64,000 nucleotides of DNA, taken from Chitinophagaceae bacterium (lineage in GTDB: Bacteria; Bacteroidota; Bacteroidia; Chitinophagales; Chitinophagaceae). The notes below the pieces were generated by a model. That model made no database searches, was not told the origin of the DNA, and saw only the letters and a list, made by a program, of their open reading frames with translations. The stretch spans positions 124,001 to 188,000 of the forward strand of contig JAMLGU010000005.1 in the NCBI GenBank assembly GCA_023957575.1, read 5' to 3'. Below, in pieces: positions 47,613 through 57,216 of the stretch; the first letter of the stretch is position 1; every line of letters starts with the position of its first letter. The position numbers were made by a program, and so were the translations under genes.

Positions 47613-48392
47613 TCAGGATTCTGTAAAACCTGTGCCGGTTTCTAATAAAAACTGATGTGGGCTTTTTCCGAATTTTCTTTTGAAACTTTTAGATAATTGC
47701 GCCGGCGATGAAAAACCAGCAACGACGGCCACTTCATTTATTTTATATGCTCCCGTTTGTATCAACTTGGCAGCTTTATTCAGTTTTATAAGCTCAATCA
47801 TCTCGTATGGTGTTAGATTGGACAAGGCTTTGATTTTGCGATAAAGAGAAGCTCGGCTCATAAACAATTTATTTGCAAGAAAATCAACATCCAGATAAGG
47901 ATCCGTTAAATGCTCCTCAATCAATCGCTCAAACGAAATCAAAAATGCAGAATCGGTAGGCGTATGAGCCATACTGCTAATCATAATTAATGGTTGCGAA
48001 GCGAAATAATTCTTCAATTTCATCCGATTTTTCATAAGACTTTCTACCTGTGCCTCCAGATATGAAGGCGAAAATGGTTTTTCGATATAAACATCGGCAC
48101 CCAGGTTAAGCCCCGATATTTTGGTATCAATATCTGTTCGGCCGGTTAATAGTACGATGGGTATATGACTCAGGTTAGTATTCGACTTCACCAGATTGCA
48201 AAATTCCAGTCCATTCATTCCGGGCATTGTAATATCAGAAATCACAAGGTCAATGTTGTTGTCTTCCATTATTTTAATGGCTTCTGTTGCATTCGTAGAT
48301 GAAAGCACCTGATAGCTATCTGAAAAGATATCAGTGATTATATCAATAATATCTATTTCATCATCAATTGTAAGTATGGTAGGTTTTTCCAC
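47613..48392 (-). CDS. Response regulator with AraC-type DNA-binding domain
   Basis: 259 residues from a GTG start. A receiver domain has Asp10/Asp11 and the phosphorylation site Asp53 in VISDITMPG, with Lys in YIEKPF. An AraC-type helix-turn-helix (LANKLFMSRASLYRKIKAL … EVAVVAGFSSPAQLSKSFKRKFGKSPHQF) follows. The domain order matches the C-terminal part of Bacteroidota hybrid two-component proteins. It starts 4 bp after the stop of the sensor kinase gene, in another frame, so the two act together. Confidence 0.93.
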   Translation of the reverse strand: MEKPTILTIDDEIDIIDIITDIFSDSYQVLSSTNATEAIKIMEDNNIDLVISDITMPGMNGLEFCNLVKSNTNLSHIPIVLLTGRTDIDTKISGLNLGADVYIEKPFSPSYLEAQVESLMKNRMKLKNYFASQPLIMISSMAHTPTDSAFLISFERLIEEHLTDPYLDVDFLANKLFMSRASLYRKIKALSNLTPYEMIELIKLNKAAKLIQTGAYKINEVAVVAGFSSPAQLSKSFKRKFGKSPHQFLLETGTGFTES

Positions 48393-48396
48393 TTTG

Positions 48397-51300
48397 TTAG
48401 ATCGTACTGTTTTCTGCTAATTTAAAAACATTTCTTTTAACGGGCAACTCTAATACAAAAATGTTCATTTCATTGTCTTCTTCCAAATATAAGTTCCCAT
48501 TTTGAATGATCGACAGCGTTCTTGACAAAGTCAATCCGATACCGGTACCCGTTTTTTTTCCGGTTTCATTCATTCTGAAAAATGGTTCGAATATCTTTTC
48601 CCTGTTTTCCGGTGAAATCATCGGTCCATCACTGGCAATTTTTATCTGCACTCTGTTTGTATTGATTTTATTTAATCCGGTATTTAATTTTACTATCCTT
48701 TCGCCATATTTAAACGCATTATCCAATAAATTATTTACAATTTTAATCAATGCCTCTCTGTCAGCTTCAATTGAAGAAACACCGGGTTCAATATTTGAAG
48801 TAAATTCAATTCTTTTGTCTCTTATAATTGGCTCAAAAACAAATAATCGCTTATTAAAAAAATCTCTCAGCTCTATTTCTTCATATTGCAGTTTGTACTG
48901 AGCAGCCTCAGCTCTTTTTATCTGCAATAATTCAGATATCAGCTTGGATAACCTTTTCACATTTTCTGACATAATGGATAGATACTTCTGAGTACGCGGG
49001 AGATCCCGACTGTCCTTCATTGCCATTTCCAAAGGTGCCTGCAACAAGGTTACCGGAGATCGCAACTCATGTATAATATCGGTAAAAAGCTCAGACTTAA
49101 AAGCATATAACTCTTTTTCTTTCTGAATCGCAAACATTTCTGATTCCCTTTTTTGTTTTTCAGTCAGTTTTCTCTTATAGTCATTTATGATTACCAAAAC
49201 TAATCCTACTAATGAAAGTACATAAATTACGTAGGCCAGGTTTGTTCTATAAAAGGGATACAAAATATTAATTTTCAACGTTTTTATACTTTCAGTAATA
49301 ATATTTCTACCTTGAGTCTGGGCAAGTTTAAGTACATAATTTCCGGGAGGAAGACCGGTAAAATTAATCTGCGAATTATTACCTATATAATGCCAGCGCC
49401 TATCCAATCCTTCTAAAGCATAGGCATATTGTTCGTTGCCGCCATCCGAATAAGCCGGTGTTGAAAACTCTACCGAAAAAGAATGTTGATAGCTTTGCAG
49501 CGTAATTTTTTCAGTATATATTGTAGATGTTTTCAGTGGGCCTTTTATCGGATTAATATTCAATGAATTGTTAAAGACTGAAATATCGGTAATATAAACC
49601 CGCATCGCTACATCCTTTTTACGTAACAGAGAAGGATCTACTCTGATAACTGCCCCCTGAGTATTCAGATAAACAAAACTGTCTTTTGCAGAAAAAGAAG
49701 TTACATAAGAAAACTGGCCGGCGCTGTATCCATCTATTTTCGAAAATCTTGAAATTTTTTTGGTTGCAGGGTTAAACAATACAATTCCTCTGGATGTAGT
49801 TACCCAGATATCGCCAAATTTGTCTTCTGCCAGACTACTCACAATATTAGACGGGAGGCCATCTTTAATGGTAAATAATTCAGCCTTTTTGGTAGATAAA
49901 TCAACCCTGACAAGACCATTCCCTGTACCAATCCAGAAAATACCGTCATGAGCGATAATGGTGGTGGAATTGATACCCATAGGCAAAAGTTCTTTATTTC
50001 CATAAAAAACCTTGAGGCTCCCTTTAATATTTTTCTTTTCATTGTAATAATACAGCCGATCTGCTAGGCCCCAAATGGTACCATCATCTGATTCTATTAT
50101 TGTATTGTAAGGAGAAAAAGGTGGAAAATAATCCGGTTTGCTAAATCTGTTTGTCCTTTTATCATATCTGAAGAGGCCGTTCACTGTGCCCACCCACACA
50201 GTTTTATTATCTCTGGCAGGATAAATACTCATTAACAGACTGTTATTCAATTCATAGGGTTTGTCTCCTGCGGGAAAGGTTTTTTCGATTTTTCCGGTAT
50301 TTATATTCAGCATGTCAACTCCATAATGAAAAATACCTACCCAAAGCCGGTCACCATCGGCAGCCAGGCCCAATAAATCATTTCCCGAAATTTTTCTTAT
50401 CTTTTCTTCTTTTGAAAAATGCTCAAATCTCCCTGTAGCAGCATCCAGTTTATCAAGCCCCATATTCCCTGCTACCCAGATGTTGCCAAATTTATCTCCG
50501 GTAATATTGGTAAAGTTGTCACTTTTGGGAGACCCTTGACTATTGTCAGGCGAAAATATTCTGAAGGCATCGTTTTGTGGCGGATAATAATTTAATCCAG
50601 TATAGAGTGTACCACACCATTTCCCCCCTTCTTTATCTTTATAAATACATTCCACCACATTATTGGATAACCCAACCGAATTATTTTTGTCGGCAGTTAT
50701 ATTATGAAGAACATGACCTGAACTATCCAGTACATAAATACCGTTTTTGGAAGCTAACCAGAATTCATTGTCATTTATCCGGGAAATATCTCTAATGTGA
50801 AGTTCATTGTCTCCAGGGTTAAAAAACAGATATGGCGTTACCGTTTTAGTCTGAATATCAAAAACCTTGACTCCTTTTCTGGCGCCAATCCAAAAATGCT
50901 CATCATCCTTCTCGAATATTTTTAAAACTTCATTGATATTTGAGGTTTGAGGCTCTGTAAAAACCTGATAAAAGTTAAAAGATGCAGTTGCGTGATTCCA
51001 AATGCCGATCCTGCCATCATAGGTACCTACCCATATCTGCTTGTTTTTGGTTAAAAGAATATTCGTATAAGGCTGATCGCTTTCAATTATTTTTATCGCT
51101 TTTCTGGTTTCAGGTTCACAACGATAAATTTCTCTGCCGCACGGGATCCAGACTTTACCGCTCGGGTCTTCAACCATCCTAAATATCACTTCACCTACAG
51201 GAAAATCCTTAATTTGAGAAAAACGTTCTGTTTTATCATCAAATACGAAAACACCCCGTTGAGTGGCCACCCAAATGGTACCGTTACTATGCATCAGCAA

Positions 51301-51597
51301 TTGCCAGATGTACAGCGCCCCTGAGGGTGTATTATCATTTGAAAAATTATTAAATAGCTTAAAACGTCTCCCATCATATCGGTTCAGGCCATCGGCTGTA
51401 CCAATCCAAATAAACCCTTTTTTATCCTGCTGCACACAAAAAACAGTATTATTATTAAGCCCATTCTTAATATTGATTTGTTTGAAATTATAACCCTGCG
51501 CATGAATTACGGAGCCAATCCAAAAAAGAACTACCCAAAATACAGGCAGCATAAAAAGTGATTTTTTAGAACCGGAATTTGACTGGATAAGAATCAT
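48397..51597 (-). CDS. Sensor histidine kinase with periplasmic two-component propellers
   Basis: 1066 residues. Order: signal anchor/peptide (12-33), two seven-bladed propellers of Reg_prop repeats (GLNNNTVFCVQQDKKGFIWIG and many like it), triple-tyrosine domain (about 690-770), membrane helix (about 785-805), HisKA with the phospho-accepting His in FTDIIHELRSP (about 844), and HATPase with the N-box NNLLDNAFKYGE and G-boxes up to TGIGLTLSRTLSII. This is the hybrid two-component system layout without its receiver and DNA-binding parts, which are encoded by the next gene. Such sensors bind glycan breakdown products. Here no SusC/SusD lies beside it; an IS remnant is upstream. Confidence 0.93.
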   Translation of the reverse strand: MILIQSNSGSKKSLFMLPVFWVVLFWIGSVIHAQGYNFKQINIKNGLNNNTVFCVQQDKKGFIWIGTADGLNRYDGRRFKLFNNFSNDNTPSGALYIWQLLMHSNGTIWVATQRGVFVFDDKTERFSQIKDFPVGEVIFRMVEDPSGKVWIPCGREIYRCEPETRKAIKIIESDQPYTNILLTKNKQIWVGTYDGRIGIWNHATASFNFYQVFTEPQTSNINEVLKIFEKDDEHFWIGARKGVKVFDIQTKTVTPYLFFNPGDNELHIRDISRINDNEFWLASKNGIYVLDSSGHVLHNITADKNNSVGLSNNVVECIYKDKEGGKWCGTLYTGLNYYPPQNDAFRIFSPDNSQGSPKSDNFTNITGDKFGNIWVAGNMGLDKLDAATGRFEHFSKEEKIRKISGNDLLGLAADGDRLWVGIFHYGVDMLNINTGKIEKTFPAGDKPYELNNSLLMSIYPARDNKTVWVGTVNGLFRYDKRTNRFSKPDYFPPFSPYNTIIESDDGTIWGLADRLYYYNEKKNIKGSLKVFYGNKELLPMGINSTTIIAHDGIFWIGTGNGLVRVDLSTKKAELFTIKDGLPSNIVSSLAEDKFGDIWVTTSRGIVLFNPATKKISRFSKIDGYSAGQFSYVTSFSAKDSFVYLNTQGAVIRVDPSLLRKKDVAMRVYITDISVFNNSLNINPIKGPLKTSTIYTEKITLQSYQHSFSVEFSTPAYSDGGNEQYAYALEGLDRRWHYIGNNSQINFTGLPPGNYVLKLAQTQGRNIITESIKTLKINILYPFYRTNLAYVIYVLSLVGLVLVIINDYKRKLTEKQKRESEMFAIQKEKELYAFKSELFTDIIHELRSPVTLLQAPLEMAMKDSRDLPRTQKYLSIMSENVKRLSKLISELLQIKRAEAAQYKLQYEEIELRDFFNKRLFVFEPIIRDKRIEFTSNIEPGVSSIEADREALIKIVNNLLDNAFKYGERIVKLNTGLNKINTNRVQIKIASDGPMISPENREKIFEPFFRMNETGKKTGTGIGLTLSRTLSIIQNGNLYLEEDNEMNIFVLELPVKRNVFKLAENSTI

Positions 51598-51736
51598 TTT
51601 AAAAAAAAGGGTTTTATCATTACATCATGTTCTGAATATTAAGGTTTACTCACATTTGCAATGACAATAATAGTAATTAAAATGAATATTACATATTTCA
51701 GGTGCTATAAAAATTAATTTTTCCCTGTATCTTTCT

Positions 51737-53366
51737 TAATTAGAGTTTGTCTATAAATGATAAATTATTGACAGTCAGTATATTGTGGCATAATTATTGT
51801 GATTTGAGAGGGTATGAAAATGAATTTGTTTGAGCCGCTGCGTTTAAAGTTTGAGAAGCCTGATTGGGCCAGAAATCCCGAGTTTGGGCTATGGATACCG
51901 TGTTAGAGCGGCATCCGAGTTGATTCGAAAATAGCAGAAGCAGATGTGCTTGGGGTTGTTTGCAAAGTGAATTTGGCCGTCAGGATATGCCCAGTGTAAG
52001 AGCAGATTGTTCGTGCAGCGATCTATAAAGAGATGAAGGGGTTGGATTACAGGGAGTTGGAATATACTCAAGCGACTCCCGTATTTGTGAGCAGTTTGTA
52101 AGCTTGATAACCGCCACCCGTTTAGCTTTCAGGTATTCCAGAAATATATTTCAAAGATAAGTGAAGACAGCCTGCAACAGATATTTATCATTGAACAAGA
52201 TAGCTTATCAGCGAAGGATTGCGAAGATATTAAACAGCTACGCCAGGATACACCGTTGTTGAAACAAACATACATTACCCCACTAATAACTCGTTGGTCT
52301 GGGACTGTATCAGGCGCCAATTGTTGCTCTCACAGTTAGCAGAAGAAGTTGAAAAGATTTGGATTACAGAGATTATACCAAAGATGCGAAAAGAACATTT
52401 TTCAAGATTAACATCACCAGGAATGGAGATAAGCGTATAACCTGTTCAACAAGCAATTAATAACATTTACAAAATGTATTAATCAGGTGGCTAATGCGGT
52501 AAAAAAAAAAAGCCATGTTATAGTATGAGCGCCTTCTTCATAACAGGGGAATTGGAAAATCTGTTGCCGCTGATGGAAAAGTGTATATTTACCTGGCGCA
52601 AACAGATCAATGGCGAGACGGTGTCCAATGATGAAAAATATTTTCTGTCTATGAGCAGCATACTGGACATTATAGTAAAAGGGCAAAGGAAGTTCAGTTT
52701 GGTTACAAGATAAACCTGACAAGCGGCAAAAGCAGTTTGATATTGAGTTTGTGAGGTATTGAAGGGCAATCCATCCGATAGCACACTGTATCAAAGCACC
52801 ATCAATAAAATAGAGCGTGATTATCAAATCGAATTCCCCGTGATAGCGTAACCGATGGTGGGTATGCCTCCAAAGACAATGCGGAATATGCGCAAAGGAA
52901 AAGGAATCGTAAATATTGTTTTCAATAAGATCGTAGGCAGCCTGAAAAATGTAGTGAGTTCCAAAAAATATGGAGATCCGTTTGAAGAAATGGCGCAGTG
53001 GCATAGAAGCGGTGATTTCAAATTTGAAAAGAGCTACAGTTATTCGTCAACTGGAAGGGAGAAGCACATTTTTAAGCAAAAGGTATTGGGGCAGCGGATC
53101 GCCTACAATATCCGGTGATGACAGCCGCAGTGGTGGCTCAGCATAAAAGATATATCGGACGATAAGCTAAAAATGCAAAGATGCAAGGCGGAGCTATGCG
53201 CTGAAAGTGCCGAAAATGCTGCCTTTGAGCCATTTTTACCTGAAAAAAATACTCAACGATGAAAGGAAGATCGTTATCGAATAAATGAAGACCGGAAAAT
53301 AGAACGAATATTAATATATACTAATGCGTTTTAGAAATCGCTTACTTTATGGACAGACACTAATTA
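51737..53366. mobile_element. Decayed insertion sequence of the ISNCY type, ends preserved
   Basis: About 1630 bp. Terminal inverted repeats, TAATTAGAGTTTGTCTATAAA at 51737-51757 and its complement at 53346-53366, agree at 18 of 21 positions. Between them lies a broken ISNCY-type transposase gene (51814-53165). No clear target duplication was found; the TAAT/ATTA at the ends may be part of the repeats. About 180 bp after the transposase (53166-53345) hold no recognisable gene. Confidence 0.85.
51814..53165 (+). pseudogene. ISNCY-family transposase, disrupted by frameshifts and stops
   Basis: Reading across frames restores a transposase: a start like MKMNLFEPLRLKFEKPDW; then EMKGLDYRELEY; HPFSFQVFQKYISKISEDS near 52100; VETNIHYPTNNSLVWDC near 52255; VKGQREVQF and LTSGKSSLI near 52670-52740; DGGYASKDNAEYAQ near 52850; KGIVNIVFNKIVGSLKNVVSS near 52905; KKWRSGIEAVISNLKR near 52985; KVLGQRIAYNIR; MTAAVVAQHKRYIGR and a stop at 53165. 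These are the blocks of ISNCY-type DDE transposases. Many single-base changes, stops and shifts interrupt them, so no active enzyme can be made. Confidence 0.85.
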
Positions 53367-53406
53367 GTCAAATTTTTCATCATTTAGAACGGATATCCTT
53401 TTTCCT

Positions 53407-53488
53407 CGTCATGCCTTATGGAGCAAAGCGGAATGAGAAATTTTTTGGCTTTAAAATGGTAAGATTTCTCCGCTACGCTGCGACATGA
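53407..53488. repeat. Imperfect inverted repeat (intergenic hairpin element)
   Basis: Outer CATG…CATG and inner GAGAAAT (53434-53440) / GATTTCTC (about 53463-53470) arms with GGAGCAAAGCGGAAT against CCGCTACGCTGCGA between them. It resembles dispersed hairpin elements with GCGTAGCGGAG-type cores often seen between Bacteroidota genes. A half-like sequence (CAAACTGAGCGTAGCAACGAAG) occurs near 5995. Confidence 0.5.
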
Positions 53489-53580
53489 GGTGGAGGTTGA
53501 GATTGAGATTGAGGTTGAGGCTGAGATTAAGATTAAGACTAAGACTAAGATTGAGATTTAGGTTGAGGTTGAGGTTGGAA
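53489..53580. repeat. Hexanucleotide tandem repeat (GAGRTT-like)
   Basis: About 15 imperfect copies of GAGRTT/AAGAYT (R=A/G). It adjoins the hairpin element and reads as an Arg-Leu repeat that is not a protein. Confidence 0.85.
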
Positions 53581-53746
53581 AGGCCACTTAGAAAGCGTAT
53601 TCGAAAATATTCCTTTCAAGCATCAGCCTTTCTTGGTCGTTTTTTCGTTATTTGTAAAATTGGAGATAAAAAATGGAGCCAAAAATCAAAGACTGTTCCA
53701 ACTATATAACCGAATTGCCTAATGCTATTTCTTTTAAGCTCAATTG

Positions 53747-54184
53747 TCAATTGTCTTTTGGCGACGAAACAGTAGCGCCCTCATCCTTTATAATTTCAAC
53801 GGGTAAATTTTCTTTTTTCCAATCTAAAATGCCACCATTTAGTTCATACAAATGCTCATAACCCACCGATTTTAGAAAATCCAGTGCACGGGTACTTCTC
53901 CTGCCGCTTTGGCAATAAATGTAAATATTTTTCTTTCTGTCTAATTTTTGTACCTCTTTTTGAAAAGCAGTGTCAAAAATATTAATGTTAATGGCTCGTG
54001 CAATATGTCCGTTATTAAATTCTGCCTTAGTACGCACATCCAGAACGATTGAACCGGAATCTAAAGCGATGGTTTCGGCAAACTTATTTGCAGATAAAAG
54101 ATAATCGTTTTGTGAAAAGGCATTAATACTGAAAGTAAAAACGATCCCCAAAAACAATAGGTTCTTTAAATTTTTTAAGCCCAT
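53747..54184 (-). CDS. Exported single-domain rhodanese
   Basis: 145 residues from the ATG at 54184, which gives a signal peptide (MGLKNLKNLLFLGIVFTFSINAFSQ in outline) and avoids overlap with the lactonase gene; an upstream ATG at 54217 would overlap. Rhodanese domain: IVLDVRTKAEFNNGHI (47-62) and active loop CQSGRRST with Cys91. Probably periplasmic. The third rhodanese domain in this window. Its neighbour 12 bp upstream is the lactonase-fold gene. Confidence 0.87.
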   Translation of the reverse strand: MGLKNLKNLLFLGIVFTFSINAFSQNDYLLSANKFAETIALDSGSIVLDVRTKAEFNNGHIARAININIFDTAFQKEVQKLDRKKNIYIYCQSGRRSTRALDFLKSVGYEHLYELNGGILDWKKENLPVEIIKDEGATVSSPKDN

Positions 54185-54195
54185 TTTTTGTAAAT

Positions 54196-55296
54196 TTATA
54201 ATATCCATTTCAGGCAAACCGGTTTGCCTAATTCAAGTTTTTGACCTGTAAAGGTTAGTAACCCTGTTTTTTTGTTGATTTTAAAAATGACGATATCGTT
54301 TGATAATTGGTTTGCAACCAAAAGGAAATTTCCTGAAGGGTGAATAGTAAAATTTCTTGGGAAATTGCCCAGAGTTGGCTGAGCGCCAATGTAACCAATT
54401 TTTCCGCTTTTGGAATTTACCTTAAAAACCTGAATGGTACTGTTGCTCCTTTGAGATACATACAAAAACCTGCCGTCCGGCGACAAATGAATGTCGCCAC
54501 CTGCATTGGATACTTTTGAATCGAGTTTATTTAGCTGTTGAACCAATTCGAGCCTTCCATTTTTTTGTTCAAATACACTTACGGTTCCTGACATTTCTTC
54601 AATCAGATAAGCGTATTTATTATTTTTGGAAAAAATAATATGTCTGGGGCCTCCTCCTGGATCAACTGTCGCAAACAATTTCTTACGCTCATCCAAAAGG
54701 CCGGTGGTAGCATTGAAGGGATAAATCATTACTTTGTCAATACCCAAATCGGGCACGTAAAGGAATTTATTGTCGTTGGAAACAATGGTGCAATGTACAT
54801 GTGGCGAACCCTGCCTGTCAAGAACGAGGCCGCTGCCACTATGTTTTACAAATTGTTTTAAACCGCCTATAGAATGATTGGATTCAATCGGAAAAAGACC
54901 CAGGTCGCCACTGGAATAGTTACCGCAAAACAACCATTTCTCTGTCTTATCAAGAGAAACGTAACAGGGAGAGCTTCCATTGCTTTTTTGAGAATTAATA
55001 AAATTTAATGTACCCGATTTTTTGTCAAAAGCAAATGCAGATACTGCTCCTTCATCAAACTCATTTACACTATATACAAATTTACCATCATTGCTAACAG
55101 CCAAAAAAGAAGGATTGCCAGTTTTAGCGATGCTATGTTTTGACAGGGTTCCGGTTTGGGGGTCAAACTCAAACACATAAATACCTTCACTGGTACTATT
55201 GTCAGTGTAAGTGCCTGCCAAAAGGTATTGAGTTTGTCCAAATACGAATGAGTACAGGAAGAATAAACTACAAAAACTGATTAACCATTTCCTCAT
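54196..55296 (-). CDS. Exported lactonase-fold beta-propeller (6-phosphogluconolactonase-like)
   Basis: 366 residues with a signal peptide (cleavage near VFGQT). Seven-bladed propeller of the YbhE/Pgl lactonase family (PF10282): YLLAGTYTDNSTSEGIYVFEFD, GNPSFLAVSNDGKFVYSVNE, GGPRHIIFSKNNKYAYLIEE and GNFPRNFTIHPSGNFLLVANQ. Since it is exported, sugar lactones outside the cytosol rather than 6-phosphogluconolactone are likely; this is inference. Start overlaps the stop of the permease gene (ATGA), so translation is coupled. Confidence 0.88.
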   Translation of the reverse strand: MRKWLISFCSLFFLYSFVFGQTQYLLAGTYTDNSTSEGIYVFEFDPQTGTLSKHSIAKTGNPSFLAVSNDGKFVYSVNEFDEGAVSAFAFDKKSGTLNFINSQKSNGSSPCYVSLDKTEKWLFCGNYSSGDLGLFPIESNHSIGGLKQFVKHSGSGLVLDRQGSPHVHCTIVSNDNKFLYVPDLGIDKVMIYPFNATTGLLDERKKLFATVDPGGGPRHIIFSKNNKYAYLIEEMSGTVSVFEQKNGRLELVQQLNKLDSKVSNAGGDIHLSPDGRFLYVSQRSNSTIQVFKVNSKSGKIGYIGAQPTLGNFPRNFTIHPSGNFLLVANQLSNDIVIFKINKKTGLLTFTGQKLELGKPVCLKWIL

Positions 55297-57047
55297 ATAT
55301 GCTTCTCCTGTTTTCTCCTTTTAAACCATAGATATCCAAAGAATAACAAATGGCCAATGCCAAAAATATTGGCGATGGGTACCAATGCATCATGTGCAAT
55401 GGTGTAATTGGTATCCTCCAATGATTTTGTGAGTTCGGCTACAGTTGGCAAATTCTGGGCTTTGGCGGCTTCCAATTTTTCTAAAGCTATTCCGGCTTGT
55501 TGTTGCAGTTCGTAATGATGCCATTTGGCGCTTGCAAAAAGTAAGATACAAAGCGCTATTGCCGAAATGATAGCAATCTGAATGCCTTTCCTTGTATAAG
55601 TTCCATTGCCTAATTTGCTTTTGGCCACACCATAAGTCAGGTAAATATCAAACCCGATAATCATCCAGATGATTAACCTGATCCAGGTATCGGCCGGCAG
55701 GTAAATCATCATGTATAGGCAGGTGATTACACCCATAATAGGCACGAAAGGCACCAACGGTGTTCTGAATGCGCGTGGCGCATCGGGCAATGATTTCCTC
55801 ATTACCAAAATGCCAATACACACCAATATAAAAGCAAATAAGGTTCCGATACTGGTCATTTCACCCACAATTCTTGCAGGTATAAAGGCCGCAAACAGGC
55901 TTACCAATACCATGAAAACCAAATTGTTTTTGCTGGGCGTCCTGAATGTTTTATGAATTTCGCTGAATACCTTCGGTACAAGACCATCGCGGCTCATGCT
56001 GTAAAATACACGACTTTGCCCCATCAGCATTACCAATATTACAGACATATAACCTGCCAGAATGGCTACAATAATTGCTCTGTTGAGCCAGGGATAATCG
56101 GCCTGATACACGCCCGATGCATCTGCATGACCCATGTGGTCAATGGCAACCGCCACCGGCGCAATCCCATCCTGACCTTTGAAAGACTGGAAGGAGGTTA
56201 CACCCGTCATAACATGTGCAAACAAAATATACAGTACCGTACAAATCAATAATGAAATCAATATTCCCTTAGGCATATCTCTCCCCGGGTTTTTGGCTTC
56301 CTGAGCTGCTGTACTCACTGCATCAAAACCAATATAGGCAAAAAATACAATGCCGGCTGCACGCATAATACCCGAAAATCCATAAATACCATTGCCTTCA
56401 TTGGCCGGTATGTATGGATTATAGTTACTGTAATTGATATAGCCCCATCCAAGCGTAATAAATATTAAAACTACCGCCACCTTCAGTACTACTATAATAC
56501 CATTTACAGTGGCGCTCTCTCTTGTACCCTTCATTAATAATAGGCTGATTAATACCACTACCAGCACAGCAGGCAGGTTAATGATGCCGCCATCCCAGGG
56601 TCCGGCCATGAGGTCGGGACTGAGGTGAATATTAAACCCCTCCAAAAATTTACCCAAATACCGGCTCCAACTGATGGCAACCGTAGAGGCGCCCACTGCA
56701 TACTCAAGCACCAGATCCCAGCCAATAATCCAGGCTATAAATTCGCCCATGGTGGCATAACTGTATGTGTAAGCGCTACCTGCCACCGGTATCATGCTGG
56801 CAAACTCGGCATAGCACAGACCTGCAAAAGCACATCCCACTGCAGCAATAATAAAGGATATGGTAATGGCAGGGCCGGCATTATTGGCTGCCGCAAGACC
56901 GGTAATGGAAAATAAACCCGCTCCAATAATGGCTCCAATTCCCAAGGCAATCAACCCCCAGGGTCCTAATGTCTTTTTTAAACTCTTTTCACTGTCTTCA
57001 GTTTCGGCAAGTAATGTGTTTAATGGTTTTCTTATAAAAATACCCAT
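55293..57047 (-). CDS. APC-superfamily amino acid permease
   Basis: 584 residues, 12 to 14 membrane helices. The N-terminal GLIALGIGAIIGAGLFSITG motif (about 32-51) is the substrate-binding first helix of cationic amino acid transporters. Later MTSIGTLFAFILVCIGILVMRKSLPDAPRAF fits the CAT/YfnA group. It should take up amino acids by proton coupling. Its substrate is not certain. A C-terminal soluble part of about 50 residues between the last helices is unusual. Confidence 0.9.
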   Translation of the reverse strand: MGIFIRKPLNTLLAETEDSEKSLKKTLGPWGLIALGIGAIIGAGLFSITGLAAANNAGPAITISFIIAAVGCAFAGLCYAEFASMIPVAGSAYTYSYATMGEFIAWIIGWDLVLEYAVGASTVAISWSRYLGKFLEGFNIHLSPDLMAGPWDGGIINLPAVLVVVLISLLLMKGTRESATVNGIIVVLKVAVVLIFITLGWGYINYSNYNPYIPANEGNGIYGFSGIMRAAGIVFFAYIGFDAVSTAAQEAKNPGRDMPKGILISLLICTVLYILFAHVMTGVTSFQSFKGQDGIAPVAVAIDHMGHADASGVYQADYPWLNRAIIVAILAGYMSVILVMLMGQSRVFYSMSRDGLVPKVFSEIHKTFRTPSKNNLVFMVLVSLFAAFIPARIVGEMTSIGTLFAFILVCIGILVMRKSLPDAPRAFRTPLVPFVPIMGVITCLYMMIYLPADTWIRLIIWMIIGFDIYLTYGVAKSKLGNGTYTRKGIQIAIISAIALCILLFASAKWHHYELQQQAGIALEKLEAAKAQNLPTVAELTKSLEDTNYTIAHDALVPIANIFGIGHLLFFGYLWFKRRKQEKHI

Positions 57048-57188
57048 ATTAAATTGTATTGTTGTTTAACAAATAAAAGTATTTGATATTTAGTCCTGAA
57101 AAATAAGCAATAATTGTAAAAAAACAGTAAAAGTTTTATATTCATTTAAAATCAATATAAAAATTTCAAAAAATTAAAAGTAAAACTT

Positions 57189-57196
57189 TAGTTTTG
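57189..57196 (+). promoter_or_regulatory. -7 element ahead of the symporter gene
   Basis: TAGTTTTG fits TAnnTTTG, 20 bp before the ATG. A weak -33 box TTTC lies at 57164-57167. Confidence 0.5.
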
Positions 57197-57216
57197 ACCC
57201 TTACATAAAAAATTTT

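Noticed and set aside
52483..53118. Several short open frames on both strands as separate genes
   Set aside because: They are pieces or shadows of the broken transposase.
53485..53709. Open frame with Arg-Leu repeats
   Set aside because: It is the translation of the hexamer repeat; no family, and it lies in intergenic DNA.
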